DNA of 64,000 nt from Bacteroidales bacterium UBA1410 (GTDB taxonomy: Bacteria; Bacteroidota; Bacteroidia; Bacteroidales; Dysgonomonadaceae). The stretch lies in the NCBI GenBank assembly GCA_002305015.1, contig DBPW01000033.1, positions 102,239-166,238 on the forward strand. Reading direction: 5' to 3'. The translations under genes and the position numbers were made by a program. The number at the start of each line of letters is the position of its first letter. The first letter of the stretch is position 1. Shown here piece after piece: positions 16,677 to 24,097 of the stretch. Below the pieces are notes generated by a model. The model ran no database searches, was not told the DNA's origin, and saw nothing but the letters and a program-made list of their open reading frames with translations.

Positions 16677-17702
16677 ATGCAACGAACAGAAATAGCCACC
16701 TTGGGGGAATTCGGCTTGATCGAACATCTCACCAATGATATACAACTCACCCAAAAAACATCGGTAAAAGGCGTTGGCGATGATGCAGCCGTAATAGACA
16801 ATGCCAATAAAAAAACCTTGGTAACCACCGACATTTTACTGGAAGGCATCCATTTCGATCTCACGTATGTGCCCCTGAAACATCTGGGATATAAAGCTGC
16901 GGTCGTTAATTTTTCGGACATTTACGCCATGAATGGCACTCCCCAGCAAATCGTTGTTTCTCTGGGTATCTCCAAGCGTTTCTGCGTTGAAGATATGGAA
17001 GCCCTCTACGAGGGATTAAAATTAGCCTGCAAAATTTACGGCGTTGACCTTGTGGGAGGCGATACATCTTCGTCGCTCACCGGTTTAACCATCAACATCA
17101 CCTGCGTCGGCTATGCCGACGAAAACCAAATTGTTTACCGCAACGGAGCACAAAATACCGACTTGATTTTTGTTTCCGGCGACCTGGGAGCTGCTTACAT
17201 GGGATTGCAGCTTTTGGAGCGCGAAAAACGCGTTTTCGACGGACAATCCAATTTTCAACCCGATTTTGCAGGAAAAGAATACCTGCTTGAACGTCAGCTC
17301 AAACCCGAAGCTCGAAAAGATATCGTGAAACTGTTGGCCGAAAACCATATCAAACCCACTGCCATGATCGATATCTCCGATGGTTTGTCTTCCGACATGC
17401 TACATATCTGCAAACAAAGCAAGGTGGGTTGTGCCATTTACGAAGAAAGACTCCCCATTGATTATCAGACTGCTTTAATGGCCGAAACATTCAACCTGAA
17501 TGTTTCAACCGTAGCCATGAATGGCGGAGAGGATTACGAATTGTTGTTCACAGTTCCTTTGAGTCTTCATGAGCAGGTTTCGGCTTTGCCGGGCATCCAT
17601 CTCGTCGGTCACATCACGGCAGAAGAAAACGGATGCTATCTCATCACACGCGATGGGCAAGAAATGCAACTCAAAGCACAAGGATGGAATCCTCTAACGT
17701 AA
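16677..17702 (+). CDS. thiL: Thiamine-monophosphate kinase
   Basis: Converts thiamine phosphate to the cofactor thiamine diphosphate with ATP. The 341-residue protein shows GVGDDAAVID near the N-terminus, TTDILLEGIHFD, a NFSDIYAMNGTP segment, GGDTSSS, and the C-terminal DISDGLSSDM and NGGEDYELLF motifs that bind Mg-ATP and substrate in the AIR-synthase-like fold. The product cofactor is used by two TPP enzymes elsewhere in this window (the fused E1 and IorA). Confidence 0.94.
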   Translation: MQRTEIATLGEFGLIEHLTNDIQLTQKTSVKGVGDDAAVIDNANKKTLVTTDILLEGIHFDLTYVPLKHLGYKAAVVNFSDIYAMNGTPQQIVVSLGISKRFCVEDMEALYEGLKLACKIYGVDLVGGDTSSSLTGLTINITCVGYADENQIVYRNGAQNTDLIFVSGDLGAAYMGLQLLEREKRVFDGQSNFQPDFAGKEYLLERQLKPEARKDIVKLLAENHIKPTAMIDISDGLSSDMLHICKQSKVGCAIYEERLPIDYQTALMAETFNLNVSTVAMNGGEDYELLFTVPLSLHEQVSALPGIHLVGHITAEENGCYLITRDGQEMQLKAQGWNPLT

Positions 17703-17739
17703 AATGAAAAATATTTTTTCTACTTTTTATAAGGTAAGT

Positions 17740-17770
17740 TTTGAAATTGCAAAAAAACCTCCTATCTTTG
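17740..17770 (+). promoter_or_regulatory. Promoter of tRNA-Phe
   Basis: TTTTG ending at 17743 and TATCTTTG at 17763-17770 are 19 nt apart, an almost perfect Bacteroidetes promoter, ending 23 nt before the mature tRNA. Confidence 0.85.
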
Positions 17771-17793
17771 CACTCGCCAAACAAATTAGAAAA

Positions 17794-17866
17794 GGTGCCA
17801 TAGCTCAGTCGGTAGAGCAAAGGACTGAAAATCCTTGTGTCCCTGGTTCGATTCCCGGTGGCACCA
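17794..17866 (+). tRNA. tRNA-Phe (anticodon GAA)
   Basis: A 73-nt cloverleaf: acceptor GGTGCCA/TGGCACC with discriminator A, D stem GCTC/GAGC, anticodon stem AAGGA/TCCTT with loop CTGAAAA (anticodon GAA), variable GTGTC, T loop TTCGATT. The T stem reads CCTGG against CCCGG, which leaves one U-C mismatch in its middle (position 51-63). CCA is not encoded. The gene has its own promoter and terminator. Confidence 0.95.
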
Positions 17867-17874
17867 CTTCTAAA

Positions 17875-17910
17875 AAACGCTTAAATCAAAGTTAAGCGTT
17901 TTATTTTTTT
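17875..17910 (+). terminator. Intrinsic terminator of tRNA-Phe
   Basis: AAACGCTTAA (17875-17884) pairs perfectly with TTAAGCGTTT (17892-17901) around a 7-nt loop, followed by TTATTTTTTT. Confidence 0.9.
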
Positions 17911-18186
17911 TATTAACCTTTGATTCAACGTTATGTAGGATTTGTTTATTGATTTTCTCCAATCAGGGACACATTTCCAATGGTGACATAACTTGATAAT
18001 AATTTGAATTTTTCACGTTGACTCTGTACGCCACTGAAGAAAACAAAAATAATAGAGAAAAAACTCACAAGAAAAATAAACACAAGGAAAAAACGGAAAA
18101 AATTAATTATGAGCAATATATTAAAAACTTTTCATCTCCTTTTTTTGTTGAATAATTTAAAATACCAATAATCACATTAATTTTTT
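17911..18186. other. AT-rich spacer upstream of the carotenoid cluster
   Basis: No ORF, no clear promoter pair and no inverted repeat that I can support. It presumably holds the carotenoid operon promoter; an A-rich stretch with several ACACAAGAAAA-like runs near 18060-18100 has no recognised meaning. Confidence 0.4.
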
Positions 18187-19032
18187 ATGGGCATTGATTT
18201 TTTCAAGCAAACGAGTTACCAGATCTCGAAACTAATAACTCGAAATTACAGTACTTCATTTTCTTTATCCGTTTCGTTACTCGATAAAGCCGAACGTGAT
18301 GCTATTTACGGTATATATGGTTTTGTAAGGCTGGCCGATGAAATTGTCGATTCTTTCGACGTTTCTTTCGATCGAAAATATCTTCTGGGAAAACTCAGGG
18401 AAGATTTGCAATATGCTCTTCGATACGGCATCAGTACCAATCCGGTGATATTGTCGTTCGCAGATACGGTCATTCAATATAAAATCGCTCATTCGCATAT
18501 CAATGCCTTTTTTCGCAGCATGGAGTATGATTTGGAAAAAACCAATTACAGCACTCGTAAAGAATTGACTGACTATATTTATGGTTCGGCAGAAGTGGTA
18601 GGGTTAATGTGTTTAAAAGTATTTTGTAATGGGGACGAAATATTGTATGATCAACTTTTCGAGTATGCCAAAAGTTTGGGATCGGCTTTTCAGAAAGTAA
18701 ATTTTTTGCGCGATATCAATTCCGATACTAACGAGTTGGGTCGGATTTATTTCCCTGAACTTACTCATTCGGATTTGAATGAGGAGGTTAAATCAAACAT
18801 CATTCACTCCATTGAGGAAGATTTTGCTCACGCCAAAATTGGAATAGACCTACTACCCGGAAATGCAAAAAAAGCTGTTCTGCTAGCATATCGTTACTAC
18901 TTGAGTCTGCTCGAAAAACTGAGAAGAACACCAGCCAATCAGATTTTACATCGACGCATCCGCATATCGGACACAAAAAAGATGCTCATCCTTTTGAGCG
19001 TTATCCTTTCTAACAAATTAAAAATCGCATGA
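18187..19032 (+). CDS. crtB: Phytoene synthase (squalene/phytoene synthase family)
   Basis: Condenses two geranylgeranyl diphosphates to phytoene, the first committed carotenoid step. The 281-residue all-alpha prenyl synthase begins with the family segment RNYSTSFSLS, has a first Asp-rich motif at LADEIVDSF and a second at NFLRDINSDTNELGRIYFP. The context (CruF-like hydratase, CrtI desaturase) favours phytoene over squalene. Its stop codon overlaps (ATGA) the start of a short remnant of isopentenyl-diphosphate isomerase. This cluster reads AT-richer by eye than the genes on either side. Confidence 0.9.
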   Translation: MGIDFFKQTSYQISKLITRNYSTSFSLSVSLLDKAERDAIYGIYGFVRLADEIVDSFDVSFDRKYLLGKLREDLQYALRYGISTNPVILSFADTVIQYKIAHSHINAFFRSMEYDLEKTNYSTRKELTDYIYGSAEVVGLMCLKVFCNGDEILYDQLFEYAKSLGSAFQKVNFLRDINSDTNELGRIYFPELTHSDLNEEVKSNIIHSIEEDFAHAKIGIDLLPGNAKKAVLLAYRYYLSLLEKLRRTPANQILHRRIRISDTKKMLILLSVILSNKLKIA

Positions 19033-19112
19033 CAATCAATCCTATCAACCAGTTCGTCTTGGTTGACAAAAACGACAACGAAATCAGCTTAAAGGAGAAA
19101 CTTCAGAAATAA
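19029..19112 (+). pseudogene. Remnant of type 1 isopentenyl-diphosphate isomerase (N-terminus only)
   Basis: An ATG overlapping the crtB stop (ATGA) opens a 27-codon frame containing QFVLVDKNDNEISLKEKLQK. This resembles the N-terminus of bacterial Idi type 1, which typically reads like VILVDENDNEIGTMEKLEAH before the catalytic Nudix domain. A stop follows at 19110-19112. Beyond it, a different frame near 19122-19150 (NRHTFYILN) weakly recalls the next Idi segment HRAFSVFIFN, but the roughly 150 remaining residues are absent and the next gene starts at 19153. I read this as a deleted idi gene. The match is by eye only. Confidence 0.5.
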
Positions 19113-19152
19113 ATCGCACATTTAATCGTCACACCTTTTATATTTTGAATTT

Positions 19153-19806
19153 ATGGAATGGAACATCTTCCCCAAAAACAACATTCCGGTTGGAGAAGTT
19201 AAGCGATTCGTTTTGCTGTTCTACGCTATTGGCTTAATCGGGTTTATTCTGCCTTTTTCGCGAGAATTATTTTGCGCCATTACACCGTTTGCGATGTTGT
19301 TGGGAATTTATTTGCTCGCTGTTTATCACCCCGACTATAATCGTAAAACGACGATTGCGTTTTTAATCGTTTTTTTGCTGGGTTTTTTGGTTGAAGCCAT
19401 TGGTGTGAATACCGGGGCAGTTTTTGGAAGTTATGCATATTTGGATGCAATGGGAGTAAAATTGTGGGAAACTCCGCTCATTATCGGGCTTAATTGGCTC
19501 TTTCTGAGTTATGCGGCTACTTCCATTCTCGAAGATACGAAATTGCCCGCTTGGACCGTGTATTTTTTAGCACCTTTGCTGATGGTCGCGTATGATTTTT
19601 TTCTCGAAAAATCAGCACCTTTACTCGATATGTGGCATTGGGCCGATGATAAGGTTCCTTTTCGGAATTATGTGGCATGGTATGCTATCGGTTTTTTGTG
19701 TGTTGCAATATTGAAGTTTTGTGGAGTCAATACGCAAAATATACTGGCTAAATTGTTGTATTTTGTCCAATTCCTTTTTTTTGTTCTTTTGTCGATAATT
19801 GTTTGA
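19153..19806 (+). CDS. CruF-like carotenoid biosynthesis membrane protein (carotenoid 1,2-hydratase family)
   Basis: A 217-residue polytopic membrane protein with about six to seven hydrophobic helices. The central motif VEAIGVNTGAVFGSYAY with PLIIGLNWLFLSYA is characteristic of the CruF/bisanhydrobacterioruberin hydratase family (DUF422), whose studied members add water to the 1,2 double bond of a linear carotenoid end to give a tertiary alcohol. That hydroxyl would be the attachment point for the sugar transferred by the glycosyltransferase two genes downstream. No lycopene cyclase is in the cluster, so a linear substrate is likely. Confidence 0.75.
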   Translation: MEWNIFPKNNIPVGEVKRFVLLFYAIGLIGFILPFSRELFCAITPFAMLLGIYLLAVYHPDYNRKTTIAFLIVFLLGFLVEAIGVNTGAVFGSYAYLDAMGVKLWETPLIIGLNWLFLSYAATSILEDTKLPAWTVYFLAPLLMVAYDFFLEKSAPLLDMWHWADDKVPFRNYVAWYAIGFLCVAILKFCGVNTQNILAKLLYFVQFLFFVLLSIIV

Positions 19807-19813
19807 GAAAAAT

Positions 19814-20431
19814 ATGCTCGAAGCAAAACATCATTTCTTTTTTTATCCTTTTTTTCAACAGTATTCCTGTTGGAAAATCAGCCGAAATTTTCACGATGTA
19901 AAAGTGCGTGGAACGATAGATGATCGGCAACTTCCGATTTTGCTTTTGGCAAACCATGTGAGTTGGTGGGACGGTTTTTGGATCATGTATCTTAACGTAA
20001 AGTTGTTGAAGCGTAAATTCTATTTTATGATGCTTGAAGAGCAATTGCGTAAACATTGGTATTTTAGACTGAGTGGAGGATACTCGGTGCGAAAGAATTC
20101 GAAGAGTGTTGTCGAATCGTTGCAGTATACCGCCGATTTACTTCAAGATTCGCAGAATATGGTTTTAATGTTTCCGCAAGGAAAAATAACATCTCTCTAT
20201 CAATATCCTGTTGATTTTGAGAAAGGACTCGAACGTGTAATGCAAAAATGCAAAAAACCGATTCAGATAGTTTTTTTGGTGAATCTGCCGGAATATTTTG
20301 TGAATCCAAAGCCTACGTTGTTTATGCATATTCACTCATATGAAGGTGAAAACAGTTTTGCAGATATTCAAACCGCGTACAACGAATTCTATCATTCCGT
20401 TTTGACGTATCACCGACAAATATACTACTGA
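19814..20431 (+). CDS. 1-acyl-glycerol-phosphate-acyltransferase-like protein (CruD-like carotenoid acyltransferase)
   Basis: A 205-residue PlsC-type acyltransferase: the catalytic HxxxxD block appears as NHVSWWDG and the second block as FPQGKITS. A TTG at 19799 lies inside the end of the preceding gene, so the ATG at 19814 is preferred. The stop shares one base with the start of the glycosyltransferase. By analogy with CruD of green sulfur bacteria and CrtO of staphylococci it may esterify the carotenoid glycoside with a fatty acid. A general phospholipid acyltransferase role cannot be excluded. Confidence 0.75.
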   Translation: MLEAKHHFFFYPFFQQYSCWKISRNFHDVKVRGTIDDRQLPILLLANHVSWWDGFWIMYLNVKLLKRKFYFMMLEEQLRKHWYFRLSGGYSVRKNSKSVVESLQYTADLLQDSQNMVLMFPQGKITSLYQYPVDFEKGLERVMQKCKKPIQIVFLVNLPEYFVNPKPTLFMHIHSYEGENSFADIQTAYNEFYHSVLTYHRQIYY

Positions 20432-21537
20432 TGAAATTTCTGGCTTGTTTTGTGATTTTTGTTACGTTTATTCAGTTTATTAACTCGTTGATAAATATCC
20501 TTTTACCTGAGAAACTGAGGCAGTCGGGCAAAAAAAGTTTTTCGCACAACGAGATGGTCTCCATTCTGATTCCCGCTCGCAACGAAGAGGCACATATCGG
20601 AAATTTGCTTAGCGATATAGACAAACTAACCTATAAAAATGTGGAAGTAATGGTTTACGATGACGAATCAACCGACCGAACGGCAGAAATCGTAAACGAT
20701 TTTGCTCGGCATAATCATCACATTCGACTGATAAATTCGGAAAAGTTGCCGGATGGATGGCTCGGTAAAAATTATGCTTGTCACATATTATCATCGCATG
20801 CTAAAGGCGATTATTTCCTTTTTGTGGATGCCGATGTGCGGCTTAAAAATTCCGTAATCGAAGATTCTATCGATTTTGCCAATAAATATCAGACTGCATT
20901 GCTCTCGGTTTTCCCAAAGCAAATCATGATCACGCGGGGAGAGAAAAAGAGTGTGCCGATCATGAATTATATTTTGCTGACTTTACTTCCCTTGGTTTTT
21001 GTTCGCAAGTCGCCTTTTTCATCTCATTCGGCGGCTAATGGCCAATTCATGTTTTTTCGTGCTTCGGTGTATCAAAAATACGACTTGCACCGGTTGTTCG
21101 GTAATTCGCCGGTAGAAGATATTGCCATTTCGCGTTATCTGAAAAAGAAACAAGAAAGAATAGCCTGTTTGGTCGCAGACGAACGCGTGCAATGTCGCAT
21201 GTACGGCAGTTATGAAGAAGCATTAAACGGTTTTTCGAAAAATGTGCGGATGTTTTTTGGAAATTCCACCTTTCCGGCATTTATTTTCTGGTTTGTAACT
21301 ACCCTCGGTTTTATACCTATAGTAGCCTCGCAATTCGACTTCATTGCCGTGGCTTTGTATTTTACCCTTTATTTGGCAACCAGAGTGTTGGTTTCGTTGG
21401 TCAGCCGTCAAAGCGTAGTTGATAATCTAAAATATATGTTCTGGCAACAACTGTTTTTAATTCAGGTGATTATAAAATCTATTTCTTCATCACACTCTAA
21501 AAATCTTTTATGGAAAGGTCGAAAAATTTACTCATAG
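20431..21537 (+). CDS. Family 2 glycosyltransferase (CruC/CrtQ-like)
   Basis: A 368-residue membrane-associated GT2 enzyme. The nucleotide-sugar domain begins SILIPARNEEAHIGNLL, has VMVYDDESTDRTAEIV, and a DxD-type metal site in FLFVDADVRL. C-terminal hydrophobic helices from about residue 275 anchor it. An N-terminal helix (about 1-22) is also present. Placement between the acyltransferase and crtI suggests it transfers a sugar to the hydroxylated carotenoid, like CruC of Chlorobaculum or CrtQ of Staphylococcus. The sugar is unknown. Confidence 0.8.
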   Translation: MKFLACFVIFVTFIQFINSLINILLPEKLRQSGKKSFSHNEMVSILIPARNEEAHIGNLLSDIDKLTYKNVEVMVYDDESTDRTAEIVNDFARHNHHIRLINSEKLPDGWLGKNYACHILSSHAKGDYFLFVDADVRLKNSVIEDSIDFANKYQTALLSVFPKQIMITRGEKKSVPIMNYILLTLLPLVFVRKSPFSSHSAANGQFMFFRASVYQKYDLHRLFGNSPVEDIAISRYLKKKQERIACLVADERVQCRMYGSYEEALNGFSKNVRMFFGNSTFPAFIFWFVTTLGFIPIVASQFDFIAVALYFTLYLATRVLVSLVSRQSVVDNLKYMFWQQLFLIQVIIKSISSSHSKNLLWKGRKIYS

Positions 21538-22265
21538 TTCTTGTGTGTTGTATTGCTTTCAGCTTTCATTCTCAAGCTCAAAACAATACTCAAATTTATC
21601 AGGCATTTATTACCGGAAATATGAAGTTGTGGAAAACTACGCTTGACCAGTTGGAAGCTGCTCCTCACAAATCGGAGAAGGAATGTCTCGATTTGATCAA
21701 TTATTATTATGGATACATTGGCTGGAGTTTAGGCCGGAAAGGGAGCAAAAAAGATGTCCAAAAGCTCATGAAAACTATGGAGACTCATCTTGAGACGTTG
21801 GATAAGAAAAATTATGCTCCATCGATGGTCTATTTTTATAAATCGGCATTAATCGGTTTCGAAATCGGCTTGCACAACTACAAAGCTCCTCTCATCGGCA
21901 AAAAAAGTTTAGATTTTGCCGATCAAGCGATAAAGGAAGATCCTCAAAATCCTTTTGCATACTTGCAAGTAGGAAATATCAAATATTATACACCGCCGAT
22001 TGTGGGAGGCTCAAAGCAAAAAGCATTGGAGAAATATTTACAAGCGCTTTCACTGGCAGAAGCAGGAAAATGGCAGATCAAGCAAAATTGGAATTATTTG
22101 AACCTGCTTGCAACACTCATTAACACCTATTACGAGCTGGAAGAATATCAAAAAGCAGCCGAGTTTTGCCAAAAAACACTCCAGGCTGAACCTGGATTTG
22201 AATGGGTGAAAAATACACTATATCCACAAACATTAAAAAATCAATCCATAAGTTATGAAGAATGA
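21510..22265 (+). CDS. Exported TPR-containing protein in the carotenoid cluster
   Basis: A 251-residue protein with a cleavable signal peptide (about residues 1-23, ending SQAQ). The rest is alpha-helical; TPR-like repeats are visible in the C-terminal half (DFADQAIKEDPQNPFAYLQVG, ALEKYLQALSLAEAG, YYELEEYQKAAEFCQKTLQA). It starts 28 bp inside the glycosyltransferase gene and overlaps crtI by 11 bp, so it is firmly in the operon. A periplasmic scaffold for placing the finished carotenoid in the envelope is a guess; no activity can be assigned. Confidence 0.7.
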   Translation: MERSKNLLIVLVCCIAFSFHSQAQNNTQIYQAFITGNMKLWKTTLDQLEAAPHKSEKECLDLINYYYGYIGWSLGRKGSKKDVQKLMKTMETHLETLDKKNYAPSMVYFYKSALIGFEIGLHNYKAPLIGKKSLDFADQAIKEDPQNPFAYLQVGNIKYYTPPIVGGSKQKALEKYLQALSLAEAGKWQIKQNWNYLNLLATLINTYYELEEYQKAAEFCQKTLQAEPGFEWVKNTLYPQTLKNQSISYEE

Positions 22266-23742
22266 GAAAAAAGTGTTGATTGTTGGAACCGGCATGGGTG
22301 GTTTGTCCACCGGATTGCGATTGGCTTCAAGAGGTTACGACGTTACATTCGTCGAAAAATATCGACAAGCCGGCGGGCGATTGAATCAAATTAAACAGGA
22401 TGGTTTTACCTTCGACACAGGTCCGAGTTTTTTCACCATGCCATATGAGTTTGAAGAGCTTGTGTCGGATTGTGGAATTAAAATGCCATTCACTTTCACC
22501 GAACTCAATCCATTATACACAGTCAATTTCAATGGAAGTGATCGAAATTTTTTGCTGTATAAGGATTTGCAGAAACTCACCAATCAATTTTCCTATATTG
22601 AGCCTGATTTTCAACAGAAATTCATTGCTTATCTCAATAAAAGCGAAGCATTGTATAAGGATACGGTCGATATTGTCATCAAGCGCAATTTCGATAGCAT
22701 TCCGGAATATTTGCACTCGCTCATGCAGGTGAATCCAAAGCATATTGACGTACTTTTTCGAAGTTTTTGGCAACAAGTAGGACGTTATTTCGATGCAAAA
22801 GAGACCCGACAGATCATTTCACTCATTGCTTTTTTTCTCGGTCGTACACCTTTTGATACCAATGCCGTTTACACGTTGTTATCTTATATCGAATTCAAAC
22901 ACAAGGGATATTATAACGTTGAAGGCGGCATGTACACGATTGTTATGAGTTTGTTGTCGGAACTCGAAAAAATGAAGGTGAAGTTTCATTACAATACCGA
23001 AATAGTCGATTTTGTAGCCGGCGAAGATAAATTGATTTCGTTGATCGACAAAGATGGAAAGAAATGGAATGCGGATATTTTTGTAATTAATTCCGACGCT
23101 GCTTATTTCAGAGGAAAAGTGCTGAAAAGAAATAAGTTTTCGGGAAATAAATTGGAGAAAATGAGTTGGACGATGGGGTATCTGACATTTTATCTAGGCA
23201 TCAATACAAAATTACCGCAAGTGGATCATCACAATTATTTTTTGGGAAATAATTATGAAGAGTTTTCCAAAAATGTGATGCAAAATCCCGGAACACTCGA
23301 GAAGCCCTATTATTATGTAAATGTAGTTTCGAAATACAATCCCGATTGTGCTCCGGAGGGCAATGAAGCACTATTTTTTGTATGTCCTGTGCCGAACCTT
23401 TTGTTTAAAACCGATTGGGTTGACAAAGAGGATATTATCGACAGCATTATTGTCGATTTTTCTGACAGAATACATCAGGATATTTCGAAAAGTATTGTTT
23501 TCAGAAAAAGTTTCACACCCGAGAACTGGCAAGACAATTTCAATTTATATAAAGGAGCAGGACTAGGACTCTCGCATGCCTTAAACCAGATTGGCGCTTT
23601 CCGGCCAAAAAATGTCGATGAAGAATTTGTCAATACGTTTTACGTCGGCGCGTCTACAGTGCCGGGTGCAGGTTTACCGATGGCCATCATTAGTTCGAAG
23701 CTTACTACGGAACGCATCTTATTAAGAGCGACAAACACATAG
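22255..23742 (+). CDS. crtI: Phytoene desaturase
   Basis: A 495-residue FAD-dependent CrtI-family enzyme that converts phytoene to a coloured linear carotenoid such as lycopene. The dinucleotide-binding motif is VLIVGTGMGGLSTGLRLASR at the N-terminus, followed by GGRLNQIKQDGFTFDTGP, and the C-terminal CrtI signature FYVGASTVPGAGLPMAIISS. Only one desaturase is present, so it is either the sole desaturase or one of several encoded elsewhere. Last gene of the carotenoid operon. Confidence 0.9.
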   Translation: MKNEKKVLIVGTGMGGLSTGLRLASRGYDVTFVEKYRQAGGRLNQIKQDGFTFDTGPSFFTMPYEFEELVSDCGIKMPFTFTELNPLYTVNFNGSDRNFLLYKDLQKLTNQFSYIEPDFQQKFIAYLNKSEALYKDTVDIVIKRNFDSIPEYLHSLMQVNPKHIDVLFRSFWQQVGRYFDAKETRQIISLIAFFLGRTPFDTNAVYTLLSYIEFKHKGYYNVEGGMYTIVMSLLSELEKMKVKFHYNTEIVDFVAGEDKLISLIDKDGKKWNADIFVINSDAAYFRGKVLKRNKFSGNKLEKMSWTMGYLTFYLGINTKLPQVDHHNYFLGNNYEEFSKNVMQNPGTLEKPYYYVNVVSKYNPDCAPEGNEALFFVCPVPNLLFKTDWVDKEDIIDSIIVDFSDRIHQDISKSIVFRKSFTPENWQDNFNLYKGAGLGLSHALNQIGAFRPKNVDEEFVNTFYVGASTVPGAGLPMAIISSKLTTERILLRATNT

Positions 23743-24097
23743 TAACTTGCAGGAAAGTTATTGAAAATTTTCCCGTCATTCGAGATTATCCGGATACCGA
23801 TTTTTTATGTCGCTTTTTCAAGGTTTCTATGCCGGCCAATACCTTCTGCGTTGAAGAATTGTCCGGAAAATTGTTCCTATCTGTCAGAAAACCGGCTTTT
23901 TAGCTCTTAATCCAGAGAAGGACGATAATAAAATGGGCTGTTTCGTAAGCAATCTCGTACTCTGAAGAGGATGTGTCCGTCCACTCAAAAAATCACTACA
24001 AATAGGGATTGATTCTCAAAGCGGGATGATTTTACTTTGCATATTGAAAACAAACAATTGAAAGTAAACACTCTTCAAAAGAAAAAACGTTTATTCG
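23743..24097. other. Spacer between crtI and the receptor gene, with an unassigned open frame
   Basis: A frame without stops runs for about 50 codons through 23745-23903 (including an ATG at 23829 giving 24 codons with CVEELSGKLFLSVRK), then another open frame begins with ALNPEKDD. I cannot match either to a family; they could be gene debris or chance. A sequence TTACTTTG near 24034 is one base from the -7 consensus and may be the receptor promoter. Confidence 0.4.

Noticed and set aside
17704..17895. 63-codon open frame covering the tRNA-Phe gene
   Set aside because: It consists of the tRNA promoter, tRNA and terminator read as protein; no family similarity.
18060..18110. A-rich repeated ACACAAGAAAA-like runs before crtB
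   Set aside because: Low complexity without a constant unit; not a CRISPR or direct-repeat array.
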